The notes beneath the pieces are model-generated. The model did no database searches. It saw only the letters and a list, made by a program, of their open reading frames with translations, and was not told the DNA's origin. The translations under genes and the position numbers were made by a program. Shown here in pieces: positions 8,913 to 16,545 of a DNA stretch of 64,000 nucleotides. The stretch's first letter is position 1; each line of letters begins with the position of its first letter. The stretch is from Pseudobdellovibrionaceae bacterium (GTDB lineage: Bacteria; Bdellovibrionota; FAC87; UBA2466; JACKAF01), in NCBI GenBank assembly GCA_020635235.1, contig JACKAF010000003.1, forward strand, positions 124,001 through 188,000, written 5' to 3'.

Positions 8913-9096
8913 ACCGGTCTTTCCTAGCATAGGTGGTCCTTTAAAAGAAGGGGCGCTGGTCTCTTTCGGGGCCCTAATCGCTAAACGCGCGGCGGGTCGG
9001 GCTTGTGACATCGGCCTCGGGTGTCCAGGCCGTTTACAGTCCCTCTTTTCCGCCATAGGCCTGCGATCCAGAGTCGGATAGTGCTATACTACCTCT

Positions 9097-9441
9097 ATGC
9101 GTCAATTAATGCTTGTGGGCCTGTTGCTCACCCTCACCCAGTGTGCGCACCCTCGGGTGGCACGGTACCGATCCACCATTGAACCGCACCTGAATAAGAG
9201 CAAGAAGGCGGAACTGGATGCTCTACTCGGCAGTCCCGTCTCCTGTGCGCCGGCCAAAGAAGGCCTGGAGCGCTGCGAATACCGGACGGCCAGTGAGAGG
9301 AACCAGAAAGTCCCAGAAATTTATCGACGCAACTCCGCCATGGGGCCGGACGTTTCTCCGTATGAGTTTTTCGATGTCCTGCATCTCTATTACGATAGCT
9401 TCGGGACATTGAAAGAGTGGACCCCAGTTGTGGTTCACTGA
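9097..9441 (+). CDS. Small lipoprotein of unknown function
   Basis: A 114-residue lipoprotein with signal MRQLMLVGLLLTLTQC; the lipidated cysteine is residue 16. The mature domain has two more cysteines (SCAPAKEGLERC) flanking a segment that reads like part of an SmpA/BamE-type fold: a helix with ELDALLGSP, then strands ending in LHLYYDSFGTLKEW. That similarity is by pattern only and the family call is weak. The stop overlaps the convergent lipoprotein gene by seven bases. Confidence 0.65.
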   Translation: MRQLMLVGLLLTLTQCAHPRVARYRSTIEPHLNKSKKAELDALLGSPVSCAPAKEGLERCEYRTASERNQKVPEIYRRNSAMGPDVSPYEFFDVLHLYYDSFGTLKEWTPVVVH

Positions 9442-10025
9442 TTGGCGAAAAACTTGATCACGCGCCCAAAGTTCTTTTCCCGATATGGAATCACGTCGGG
9501 GATGCGGTAGAGCGCCACCTGATTGGGCCCCATTCGATTGAAGGCGATATCGCCCCAACGGTAAAAGAGAGCGTGAGATCCCAATCTACCGCCGGTAGCT
9601 TCCTGCACCGGCTTGCCGAGTTGCCGGATCAAATCCTCTCGCCACGAATCCTGCCTCGCGAGTGAAAAACTGAACAACGGATCGTTGCGGCCAAGTATGT
9701 AACCGGGGAATGGGTCCTGGATTTCGATCAGCGTTACGAGCTGTCTTTTGAAATACACTTTTACCCCGATTTCGGGCATCTCCACGATTCGCTCTACGCC
9801 CAGGTTTTTGGCTGAGCTGTCGGAAGAAACGGCGACTTCGTTGAAGCGCCATTTGCGACGCATGACTTGGCTTTCGTGTTCCCCTAGGTAGGCGACATCT
9901 GCAATCCCCGAATAAAGATTGATGTACATCGGGGGCAAGGAATTGAATTGTCGGCGGATACAGGACGACGTTAGTGCTGCGGTGCAAAAAATGAGGGCAA
10001 GCGTCCCCCGAAGTCGGAAAGGCAT
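9435..10025 (-). CDS. Lipoprotein of unknown function
   Basis: A 196-residue protein with a lipoprotein signal (residues 1-22, lipobox-like TSSC with lipidated cysteine at residue 22). The mature part contains an IRQLGKPVQEATGG segment and beta-rich ends, again reminiscent of small outer-membrane lipoproteins that read a gene-specific G-K-P turn, as in SmpA-like folds. I see no catalytic motif. It is convergent with the gene at 9097, and its start region faces the tRNA-Lys promoter. Confidence 0.65.
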   Translation of the reverse strand: MPFRLRGTLALIFCTAALTSSCIRRQFNSLPPMYINLYSGIADVAYLGEHESQVMRRKWRFNEVAVSSDSSAKNLGVERIVEMPEIGVKVYFKRQLVTLIEIQDPFPGYILGRNDPLFSFSLARQDSWREDLIRQLGKPVQEATGGRLGSHALFYRWGDIAFNRMGPNQVALYRIPDVIPYREKNFGRVIKFFANQ

Positions 10026-10101
10026 GGAATTATTTTAGCATAGCCGCCAGAATGCCGTTGATCAGGGTAGGAGAAGTTCCACGGATATCCGTGACACGGG
10101 A

Positions 10102-10130
10102 TTGAAACTTCGCCCATGACCGGCTATATA
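10102..10130 (+). promoter_or_regulatory. Sigma-70 promoter of tRNA-Lys
   Basis: A -35 box TTGAAA (10102-10107) and a -10 box TATATA (10125-10130) are separated by exactly 17 bases, about 29 bases before the tRNA. A perfect 14-base palindrome CACGGATATCCGTG (10080-10093) lies just upstream and could be a regulator site. Confidence 0.75.
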
Positions 10131-10158
10131 GACTCTTTGCTCTGATTATTGATGCAAT

Positions 10159-10231
10159 GGGCCGCTAGCTCAGTCGGTAGAGCACCTCCCTTTTAAGGAG
10201 GGGGCCGTTGGTTCGAGTCCAACGCGGCTCA
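10159..10231 (+). tRNA. tRNA-Lys (anticodon TTT)
   Basis: A full cloverleaf folds over 73 bases. The acceptor stem is GGGCCGC / GCGGCTC with one G-U pair, and the D stem is GCTC / GAGC. The anticodon stem CCTCC / GGAGG carries loop CTTTTAA, giving anticodon TTT. The T stem GTTGG / CCAAC carries loop TTCGAGT. The 3' CCA is not encoded. The gene has its own promoter at 10102-10130. Its last 19 bases are repeated downstream (see the repeat at 10213-10322). Confidence 0.95.
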
Positions 10232-10322
10232 CTTTAAAGTCTAAGTAGGGACTCGTTCCCTTCGGGGTCGAGTCCAACGCGGCTCACTTTAAAGTCTAAG
10301 TAGGGACTCGTTCCCTTCGGGG
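10213..10322 (+). repeat. 55-base tandem duplication containing the 3' end of tRNA-Lys
   Basis: Two back-to-back copies (10213-10267 and 10268-10322), identical by eye. Each begins with the last 19 bases of the tRNA, starting at the second T of the T loop, and continues with a 36-base trailer that ends in TCGTTCCCTTCGGGG. The second copy is not a usable tRNA because it lacks the 5' two thirds. At the junction an imperfect hairpin ACTCG..CCC-TTCG-GGG..CGAGT can form. Confidence 0.9.
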
Positions 10323-10436
10323 TACCCAAGTTTCTCTCCCTTAACACATGTAACCTGCATTTTTGCTCTGGCGTGGTGTCTGCGCTGAAGAGCGTTTTTA
10401 ATCATAATATAGAGGTCCAAAAAACTAGGGGGCGAT

Positions 10437-11222
10437 ATGCGATTCCTTTCGGTTGTGATGCTGTTTTTGGCGATTGGCGTTAATGCGCGGGCGGAGCGCG
10501 GCTTGGATGCGCTGCGCGGGGAATACCCAATTCTTGAGTATGATGGGGACACCTTAGCTTCTGGGTACGTGCAGATAATCTCCGATGAAAACGTGATCGG
10601 CGTGTACGTCAGTGGATTGGCTCTGGCTTCACGGCCAGCCCTCAACCTGAGCGTTCTTACCCCCTCAGCGAATACCGATGTCTCGGAGGACTCCGATCGG
10701 GTTACCCAGCGGTACAGTGATGGCCGCGGTTCTTCAAGAATAGAGTACACGCGCCACACGGGTTATCTGGAGATCCAAACAGAAGTCTGCGTCGAAGGTG
10801 ACGGCTGTGAACGCAATACGATCTTTGCGGGTCAAACCGGCTCTCCGGGGACAGAAATCGATTACGATACGTTTTTTCTCGCGACGGCGGGGATGTACAA
10901 GATTCAATCGGCCGGCGGGGCACCTCCAAAACCGGAGAATGAAGGGGCCATCGTCGACGGGAACTTCGGCTATCTTATGCTTCCCTACTGCGAACCAGGT
11001 GGCGCGTGCAATCCGGGATATATTTTTGTCGATCGAGCCTCCACCCGTTTCTTCCGTCGGGAAGGCACTGCCGGGACTCAGTTGGATATGGTGCTAAGCC
11101 AAAACGGAGCCGTTCGTTACTACAGTTGGACGGAGCGAGGGGACGGTGAAGTTTTGTTTCGGGATTTCCAGTACCGTCTAAACGAAGCCCGCGTCTGCAT
11201 GGAGCACGTGCTCATCCGCTAG
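10437..11222 (+). CDS. Secreted protein of unknown function
   Basis: A 261-residue protein with a signal peptide (residues 1 to about 19, ending VNARAER). The mature part is acidic, beta-rich and contains six cysteines, including CVEGDGC and CEPGGAC pairs that suggest disulfide-bonded loops in the periplasm or outside the cell. No catalytic motif was found. It lies alone between the tRNA-Lys repeat and the convergent thioesterase gene, and the ATG at 10437 is preceded by a GGGGG-rich weak ribosome site. The function is unknown. Confidence 0.65.
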   Translation: MRFLSVVMLFLAIGVNARAERGLDALRGEYPILEYDGDTLASGYVQIISDENVIGVYVSGLALASRPALNLSVLTPSANTDVSEDSDRVTQRYSDGRGSSRIEYTRHTGYLEIQTEVCVEGDGCERNTIFAGQTGSPGTEIDYDTFFLATAGMYKIQSAGGAPPKPENEGAIVDGNFGYLMLPYCEPGGACNPGYIFVDRASTRFFRREGTAGTQLDMVLSQNGAVRYYSWTERGDGEVLFRDFQYRLNEARVCMEHVLIR

Positions 11223-11224
11223 TT

Positions 11225-11689
11225 TTACCAGCGGTGGTAGGCGGGGTGTCCGGGCGTTACCGCAACGAAAACACCTTCGCACAAGGCACAGGTTTTTCCA
11301 CCTGCGATTAACTCCGCTTTGATGGTTGCCTTGTCGTCGCTAGAGTCCACCACACGAGAAACGAGTTCCACCTTGCCAGACGTTGGCGTCGGTCTAAGCA
11401 GCTTGATGCTATAGCTTGCGGTTACCGTACAAGGTGGTGTGGCGGCTTTTGTTTTTTGCATCAGGTGCCAAGCTGCGGTCCAGTTGGAATGGCAATCCAA
11501 TAAGGCTCCAACGATCCCACCGTTCAGTACCCCCGGGAACGCCTCATATTTTTTTTGAGGGGACCACACCGCTCGGACCTCATCTCCCACAACAAAACTC
11601 TTTATTTGCAGGCCTTCCCCATTGGATGGGCCGCAGCCAAAACATTCGTTGTGAGGGGCATACTTGTCTTGAAGGGCTTGGTTTTCCAC
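11225..11689 (-). CDS. PaaI-type hotdog-fold thioesterase
   Basis: A 154-residue protein of the PaaI-like acyl-CoA thioesterase group. It opens with a cysteine-containing HNECFGCGPSN element, common in one hotdog subfamily. It then has the hotdog core GVLNGGIVGALLDCHSNWTA, in which the LNGGIVGALLD stretch corresponds to the conserved HGG-type helix, and a beta strand ASYSIKLLRPTPTSG. The usual histidine before GG is asparagine here, so the catalytic set differs from classic PaaI. It probably hydrolyses acyl-CoA; the substrate is unknown. It is convergent with the secreted protein upstream and 28 bases from the tRNA-Arg repeat. Confidence 0.75.
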   Translation of the reverse strand: MENQALQDKYAPHNECFGCGPSNGEGLQIKSFVVGDEVRAVWSPQKKYEAFPGVLNGGIVGALLDCHSNWTAAWHLMQKTKAATPPCTVTASYSIKLLRPTPTSGKVELVSRVVDSSDDKATIKAELIAGGKTCALCEGVFVAVTPGHPAYHRW

Positions 11690-11717
11690 GATCTCCGCCC
11701 AGAAGGTTTGGGCAGGG

Positions 11718-11809
11718 AACGAATCACCGCCCTAAAAACTGGGCGGTAAGGGATTCGACCGCGAAGCGAACGAATCACCGCCCTAAAAACTGGGCGGTAA
11801 GGGATTCGA
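11718..11809 (-). repeat. 51-base tandem duplication containing the 3' end of tRNA-Arg
   Basis: Two copies with a period of 51 bases. One overlaps the true tRNA 3' end (11769-11809) and the other lies beyond it (11718-11758). Read on the minus strand each contains the last 19 bases of the tRNA, starting at the second T of the T loop, then a trailer with GTTTTTAGGGCGGTGATTCGTT. Between copies, ATTCG..CGC-TTC-GCG..CGAAT can fold into a hairpin. The start point and plan match the repeat behind tRNA-Lys. Confidence 0.9.
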
Positions 11810-11864
11810 ACCCCTGACCCCGTGGTTCGAAGCCACGTGCTCTATCCAACTGAGCTAACCGCCC
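11791..11864 (-). tRNA. tRNA-Arg (anticodon TCG)
   Basis: A 74-base cloverleaf on the minus strand. The acceptor stem is GGGCGGT / ACCGCCC, the D stem GCTC / GAGC, and the anticodon stem CGTGG / CCACG with loop CTTCGAA, giving anticodon TCG. The T stem is AGGGG / CCCTT (with a G-U pair) and the T loop is TTCGAAT. CCA is not encoded. The acceptor 3' strand ACCGCCC can also pair with GGGCGGT in its own trailer, eight bases further on. Confidence 0.95.
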
Positions 11865-11966
11865 GCCGTTTAAGAATCTACTTGATAGACCATCGTTGCG
11901 CCTAAGGCAAACATCTCCCAAGCCCGGTGACACTCGCACGGGAAAAATGTTAGTCTCGCGAGCCGT

Positions 11967-12548
11967 ATGGACGCGACAAGCACGCTTATTGCCCTGGGTG
12001 CGGGGGCCTACTTGATTGGGAGTTTCCCCACGGGAGTCGTACTCTCCCGCCGCAAGTATCGAATAGACGTCCGGGAAATGGGCAGTGGCAATATCGGAGC
12101 GACTAATGTCACGCGCGTTTTTGGCTGGTACGCAGGCGCGCTGACCCTGGTTGTCGACTTCGTAAAAGGCTTTGTCCCCATGTACCTTACCCGGCGCTAT
12201 TTTCCGGGATTGGAGTGGGCGCCGACCGTGGTGGGCCTGGGCCTCGTCGTGGGGCACTGTTTTAGCGTCTACTTAGGCTTTCGGGGGGGGAAAGGGGTGG
12301 CCACCGGATTTGGCTGTGTCGCGGCCTTCGACCCGCTTTTTTCTTTGGGGTTGGCCGCAGTTTACGTCATTTTGCTCCTGGTGACGCGCATCAGTGCCGT
12401 GGGCTCCCTTGGCGGAGTGGCTGCGAGTCTCGCCTACCTCTTCATGAAAAAACCCGCCCCACCGTTTTCCTCAATGCTTTTAGGTATCTGTGGGATAATT
12501 CTGATTCGCCACGTCAAGAATATCCGGCGTCTGATCGGGTGGGAATGA
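11967..12548 (+). CDS. plsY: Glycerol-3-phosphate acyltransferase PlsY
   Basis: Inner-membrane enzyme that makes lysophosphatidic acid from acyl-phosphate and glycerol-3-phosphate, the first step of phospholipid synthesis. The 193 residues match the family length, with about five transmembrane helices. The three conserved cytoplasmic motifs are present: SFPTG near the N-terminus, GSGNIGATNVTRV, and HCFSVYLGFRGGKGVAT. It is a single gene divergent from tRNA-Arg, upstream of the SpoIIE operon. Confidence 0.93.
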   Translation: MDATSTLIALGAGAYLIGSFPTGVVLSRRKYRIDVREMGSGNIGATNVTRVFGWYAGALTLVVDFVKGFVPMYLTRRYFPGLEWAPTVVGLGLVVGHCFSVYLGFRGGKGVATGFGCVAAFDPLFSLGLAAVYVILLLVTRISAVGSLGGVAASLAYLFMKKPAPPFSSMLLGICGIILIRHVKNIRRLIGWE

Positions 12549-12593
12549 ACCCGAAAACTTCTGTTTAGCGCAGCGGAACTTTCTTAGTGAAAT

Positions 12594-12621
12594 TAAAGAT
12601 TTAAATGGGTTTTGCCGATGA
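12594..12621 (+). promoter_or_regulatory. Possible sigma-28 (FliA-type) promoter of the SpoIIE operon
   Basis: TAAAGATT (12594-12601) and GCCGATGA (12614-12621) each differ from the FliA boxes TAAAGTTT and GCCGATAA at one position. The spacing from TAAA to GCCGAT is 16, within the 14-16 range known for Bacillus sigma-D and one more than in E. coli. It is 25 bases upstream of the GTG start at 12646. It could link the operon to motility control. Confidence 0.4.
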
Positions 12622-12645
12622 GTTGTTCGGAGAGGTATCGTACGC

Positions 12646-14628
12646 GTGAGCGGACCGGACACACAAAAAGCGCAAGTACCCATCAAGTACAAATTCTTGG
12701 CGGTGTTATTTTCGATCATGATCACGTGTCTCAGTGTGTTCTTTTTCTACGCCTTTCAAACCTTCTCCGAAGACAAGCGCATGTTCATCATGGACTTGAA
12801 CCTTAGCTTGTTAAAAGCCGCAACTGCCGAAGTGCGATCCGGAATCGAACACCGTTTGGAAGCTGTGCAGGGTTTGATCCCTCGTGTCTACAACCGCGTC
12901 GGGGGATCCAACACCGATTCTGACATCTATGCCGGTTTACCCGAGAGTTTGAAAAGCGAAGTACTTGGGGTGAACTTCTATAGGGAAAACCAGCAGGGCG
13001 CTTTTGAATCTATTCGTTCGTACAACAATACCGAGCTACTTGGAAAACTCACACTTCCCGCGAACTTTTCGCAGGTTTTGGATTCGCGGCTGCCACCACC
13101 GCTGCAACTTTTTAAGAACAAGAAGAATTTTGAACTCCTCAATCGTTCCATCATGCTGGAGGTGGGCGGCAAACAAGTTAAGACGGGCGTCTTGACGGTT
13201 CTTTTTAGCGGGAAATTTATTGATAGAAACTCTACTGGGGTCGTAATTGTCGTCGATTTCGTGCAAGATTTCATCCGTAGCGTTTTGAATAAGTCCGGCG
13301 TAGCAGAAGTCTTCCTGATCCGTTCGGATGGCCGTGTTTTGGGACATCCAAATTTGGATACGCTCATCCAGTACGCCAACCAGGCGTTTCCTCATCCGGT
13401 GGTGTCTCGTTTGAAGTCTGCGACGTTCCCGCGTGAAAGTATTGAATTGGATGTTAACGGAGAGGATTATCTTTGCAACATCGGTGAGTCCGGATTTCCT
13501 GACGTCTTTTTCATCTCACAAGTTCAAAAAAGGCAGGCGTTTGTTGCGCTTTATCACCTGGCGTCCCAGAGTTTGATGATCATGGGCATTCTCCTTTGCC
13601 TTTCGATTATAGCTAGTATCATTTTCACCAATCGCTTGACTGTGAATATTACGAAGCTTCAAAGTGCGGCTGAAGAAATTGGCAAAGGTAATTTGAACCT
13701 TAGTCTAAACGTTAAATCCAACGACGAATTGCAGAGCGTTGCCGAGAGTTTCGAGTGGATGTCCTCGCGCTTGTCTGATCTAATTTTTGAAACCGCCAAA
13801 AAAGCACGCTTGGAAGGCGAGCTAAAGACCGCGCGATTAGTACAGTCGACGTTACTGACGATCCCGCGAATTGCCACCGATGATGTGGAAGTTGATTCTC
13901 ATTTGGTGCCGGCAACGGATTTAGGGGGCGACTTTTGGGACGCTTATCTCACAGGCCGGACGCTGACCATCATTATCGGTGATGCCACTGGTCACGGGGC
14001 CCCAGCCGCCTTGGTGACGGCGATCGCAAAAAGTTGTTTTTCGACACTGAATACCGTGTACCACGCTCACCCGCTGGAGCCCGAACAGGTCACCTCTGCT
14101 TTGAACTTCATTTTGCACAGCAGTTGCCAGGGAAAACTCCTGATGACCATGTGTATCATCCAAATCAACTTAGATACCGGGGAGATAGGTATCTGTAATG
14201 CAGGACACGAGTCTCCGATGGTGCTCCGAGCAAGTTCCTCAAGCTCAGATGGTACAGCATCCGATAAGAAGGCTAAGAAAGCTGAGATCCTTTTTGCACG
14301 AGGCGAACGCTTAGGTTTTTCTCCGGAGGCCGAGTTCAAGACTGTGAAATTTCAGCTAAATCCCGGTGACACGCTCATGCTCTACACCGACGGCATTACG
14401 GAAGCGAAAAGTCGGCAGGGCAAAGAGTGGGGAGAGCGCCAGTTGAGGAAAGTGTTCTCTGCGGGGGGCGAGCGGGCGCTCAGCCAGATCAAGAAAGAGC
14501 TCGTTGGTGCGGTTGGTACTCACATGGGTGGAGCCGAACAGGAAGACGACATCACCTTTGTATTGATCAAGTGGCTTGGGAAGCACGCTAAAAAGGCGAC
14601 TCCCCCGCTTCCAAAGAAGGTGGGATAG
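12646..14628 (+). CDS. Membrane SpoIIE/RsbU-type serine phosphatase with sensor domain and HAMP
   Basis: A 660-residue membrane receptor whose output is a PP2C-like phosphatase that would dephosphorylate STAS-domain partners. It has a first transmembrane helix (about 15-38), an extracytoplasmic sensor (about 40-300, probably Cache-like), a second helix (about 305-328) and a HAMP segment (329-380). The SpoIIE domain follows from about 385, with metal-binding Asp429 in DLGGDFWD, Asp446 in IGDATGHGAPAA, then MLYTDGITEAKS and a terminal EDDITFVLIKW. Translation starts at GTG 12646 behind GGAGAGG. It heads a seven-gene run with gaps of 3 bases or less or overlaps. The next genes supply GHKL kinases and STAS proteins, the classic partners. 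Confidence 0.92.
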   Translation: MSGPDTQKAQVPIKYKFLAVLFSIMITCLSVFFFYAFQTFSEDKRMFIMDLNLSLLKAATAEVRSGIEHRLEAVQGLIPRVYNRVGGSNTDSDIYAGLPESLKSEVLGVNFYRENQQGAFESIRSYNNTELLGKLTLPANFSQVLDSRLPPPLQLFKNKKNFELLNRSIMLEVGGKQVKTGVLTVLFSGKFIDRNSTGVVIVVDFVQDFIRSVLNKSGVAEVFLIRSDGRVLGHPNLDTLIQYANQAFPHPVVSRLKSATFPRESIELDVNGEDYLCNIGESGFPDVFFISQVQKRQAFVALYHLASQSLMIMGILLCLSIIASIIFTNRLTVNITKLQSAAEEIGKGNLNLSLNVKSNDELQSVAESFEWMSSRLSDLIFETAKKARLEGELKTARLVQSTLLTIPRIATDDVEVDSHLVPATDLGGDFWDAYLTGRTLTIIIGDATGHGAPAALVTAIAKSCFSTLNTVYHAHPLEPEQVTSALNFILHSSCQGKLLMTMCIIQINLDTGEIGICNAGHESPMVLRASSSSSDGTASDKKAKKAEILFARGERLGFSPEAEFKTVKFQLNPGDTLMLYTDGITEAKSRQGKEWGERQLRKVFSAGGERALSQIKKELVGAVGTHMGGAEQEDDITFVLIKWLGKHAKKATPPLPKKVG

Positions 14629-14630
14629 CC

Positions 14631-15350
14631 GTGTTGGGTGCGCTTAAAAAGAAAAGGCCGCTCACCGCTTATGGTCTTTTTTCAAAGCCGGAAGCGGCGG
14701 AAAAGATTTTCGGTGGAGCCCGGCACGTGCATTCCTCGAACCTGGGTGCGCACGATCCGCTGGTTCAATTGACCGAGAGCGGAAATGGCCTGGGCGGGGA
14801 GTTCCGTTTCCCTTGGGAGTTGGCCGCCGAGGCAAGATACGTGGACGTGCAATCCGCAGAGGATCGGCACCGGGTTTTGAAAGATTTTTTGCATGGATTG
14901 GGCTCGGAGGTCCATCGAACGTTCAAGGACGTTGTGGGCACAGTATTGGAAGAGCTTATTAGCAATGCGATTTATCATGGTTTGAGGTTGGAGAACGGGG
15001 AGCGGAAGTTCGCAAGACTTCAAAAACCGCGGCTCCAGCCGAGTGAATATATAAAGGTAGGAACGGTGGCAGCACCTGACGGAGTTTATCTCAGGGTAGA
15101 GGACTCCGGTGGTCGCCTGGGTTTCGATGAAATCCGGGAGGCCTTTCACCGTTGTTATCAGCAAGGTGTGGATCAGATTCAGCAAAAGGAATGTGGAGCT
15201 GGTCTCGGACTTTATATGTCTTTCGAACAGGCGAGGCACCTGAGAATAGATGTATGGCCTGGGAAGAAAACAGTGGTTTCATGCTGGATAAACCGAAAAA
15301 GAGTCCCTAACGAGGATAATTTTTCATTCAACTACTTTGAACGCACGTGA
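14631..15350 (+). CDS. GHKL-type ATPase / serine kinase-like protein (first copy)
   Basis: A 239-residue protein with a C-terminal HATPase fold of the anti-sigma-factor-kinase type (SpoIIAB/RsbW-like). The N box is EELISNAIYHG (107-117), the G1 box VEDSGG (156-161) and the G2 box GAGLGLYM (189-196). An N-terminal extension of about 90 residues beginning YGLFSKPEAAEKIFGG has no known fold but is shared with the second copy at 15814. The likely role is to bind and phosphorylate the STAS protein encoded next. The GTG start at 14631 lies two bases after the phosphatase stop, and its stop overlaps the STAS gene by four bases, indicating coupling. Confidence 0.85.
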   Translation: MLGALKKKRPLTAYGLFSKPEAAEKIFGGARHVHSSNLGAHDPLVQLTESGNGLGGEFRFPWELAAEARYVDVQSAEDRHRVLKDFLHGLGSEVHRTFKDVVGTVLEELISNAIYHGLRLENGERKFARLQKPRLQPSEYIKVGTVAAPDGVYLRVEDSGGRLGFDEIREAFHRCYQQGVDQIQQKECGAGLGLYMSFEQARHLRIDVWPGKKTVVSCWINRKRVPNEDNFSFNYFERT

Positions 15351-15817
15351 ATATTACTAACGACAGATTCAAGATAGTCCGAGCGGAACACGAGGGCCGA
15401 ATCGTATTCTATCTCCAGGGCGACATTGACGAGGACGCCGTCTTCGATCAAATCGCTCAGGAGTCGGGCGAGGTGATTATCAATTGGAAGGGCGTTACGT
15501 CCATCAACTCCTGTGGAGTGCGCAACTGGGTCAATTTCATCAAGACCGTGGCGGATCGTACGATTTACTACATAGAATGCCCGCCCCTAGTCGTGAAACA
15601 GATGAACATGATTCCCAGCTTTCTCGGGACGGCTACCGTTTATTCTGTTTATGTCCCCTACGTCTGCGATAATTGCGACGCCGAAAAACTTGTACTCGTT
15701 ACCGCGGAAAAATTTGGCTCGGTAGAGGAAACCATACAGTGCGATCAGTGCCAATCTCCTGAAATGGAGCTCGACGGGCATCCCAAGCACTACTTTACTT
15801 TTGGGAGGGCGAAATGA
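15347..15817 (+). CDS. STAS-domain protein with C-terminal zinc ribbon (first copy)
   Basis: A 156-residue protein. Residues 1 to about 103 form a STAS domain of the anti-anti-sigma type, with strands FYLQGDIDED and VIINWKGVTSINSCG. In SpoIIAA and RsbV the phosphorylated serine sits in D-S-S/T-G; here the motif is N-S-C-G, so the serine is kept. After YVPYVCDNC comes a second CxxC (CDQC) about 25 residues on, a probable zinc ribbon, followed by the conserved end MELDG. The four-base overlaps with both neighbours (GTG start at 15347) show a tightly coupled unit. Expected partners are the adjacent ATPase and the SpoIIE phosphatase. The ribbon suggests contact with nucleic acid, polymerase or another protein. 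Confidence 0.82.
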   Translation: MNITNDRFKIVRAEHEGRIVFYLQGDIDEDAVFDQIAQESGEVIINWKGVTSINSCGVRNWVNFIKTVADRTIYYIECPPLVVKQMNMIPSFLGTATVYSVYVPYVCDNCDAEKLVLVTAEKFGSVEETIQCDQCQSPEMELDGHPKHYFTFGRAK

Positions 15818-16545
15818 GTGCTGCTCCCAAATTTGATCCCAACGCCAATGACCAGTTGATCTGTGGTCTATTCTCAAAAAAAGAAGCTGCGCAGCTTATT
15901 GCGGATGGGGGAACTCACATCCACTCGACGACAGAAGGTTATCGAGATGAGATGGCACGTTTCACCAATGCGCTTTTAAACGAAAAGAACCCGCAGCCCC
16001 ACCCTTGGCAACTGTTACCGAACTGTCGTGAGGTTTCCCTCGCTTCAAGCGGAGAGCGTTACAAACTCATCAAGCGCGCCACTGTGGACATGGGCATTTT
16101 TTCGCGTAGAGGCTATTCTGAAAAAGTGGAATGCGTCATGGAAGAGCTCATCACAAACGGTATCTTCCATGCCTACGTCAATGCTGATGGCTCCAACAAG
16201 TACCGCCGCGAAAGTTCTGTTAAGTTGGAAGACAAGGAAGCACTTGTCGTACGTTATGGCGCTTCTCAAGAAGGTATTTTTATTTCCGTCGAGGACAAGG
16301 GCGGGCGTCTAACCCTGGAGGACATCGGGAGCGCATTTTACCGCTGTTATTACAATCCGGACAATCAGATTGTCGATGACGAACAGGGATCGGGCTTAGG
16401 GCTTTATATGGTTTTTGATTTGGTGACACACTTTCGAGTAGATGTGTTTCCTGGCCAGCGCACGGTGGTTTCGTGTTGGATTGCCGGCCGTCGGATTGCG
16501 CACCCTTCTATCTTCTCGTTCAATTTTTTTAAGCGAGGAGCGTGA
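15814..16545 (+). CDS. GHKL-type ATPase / serine kinase-like protein (second copy)
   Basis: A 243-residue paralogue of the protein at 14631. The shared N-terminal extension reads CGLFSKKEAAQLIADGG and THIHSTTEGYRDE, against YGLFSKPEAAEKIF in the first copy. The ATP-binding boxes are EELITNGIFHA (110-120), VEDKGG (159-164) and GSGLGLYM (192-199). Both copies also share the end pattern RTVVSCWIAGRR...FSFNFFKR, so they arose by duplication. It begins within the STAS stop (ATGA overlap) and overlaps the next STAS gene by four bases. The likely job is phosphorylating a STAS partner, possibly with a different specificity from the first copy. Confidence 0.85.
   Translation: MSAAPKFDPNANDQLICGLFSKKEAAQLIADGGTHIHSTTEGYRDEMARFTNALLNEKNPQPHPWQLLPNCREVSLASSGERYKLIKRATVDMGIFSRRGYSEKVECVMEELITNGIFHAYVNADGSNKYRRESSVKLEDKEALVVRYGASQEGIFISVEDKGGRLTLEDIGSAFYRCYYNPDNQIVDDEQGSGLGLYMVFDLVTHFRVDVFPGQRTVVSCWIAGRRIAHPSIFSFNFFKRGA

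Noticed and set aside
10213..11809. Integrated element at the tRNA 3' ends
   Set aside because: Copies are only 51-55 bases apart and no integrase or phage gene is present; simple tandem repeats fit better.
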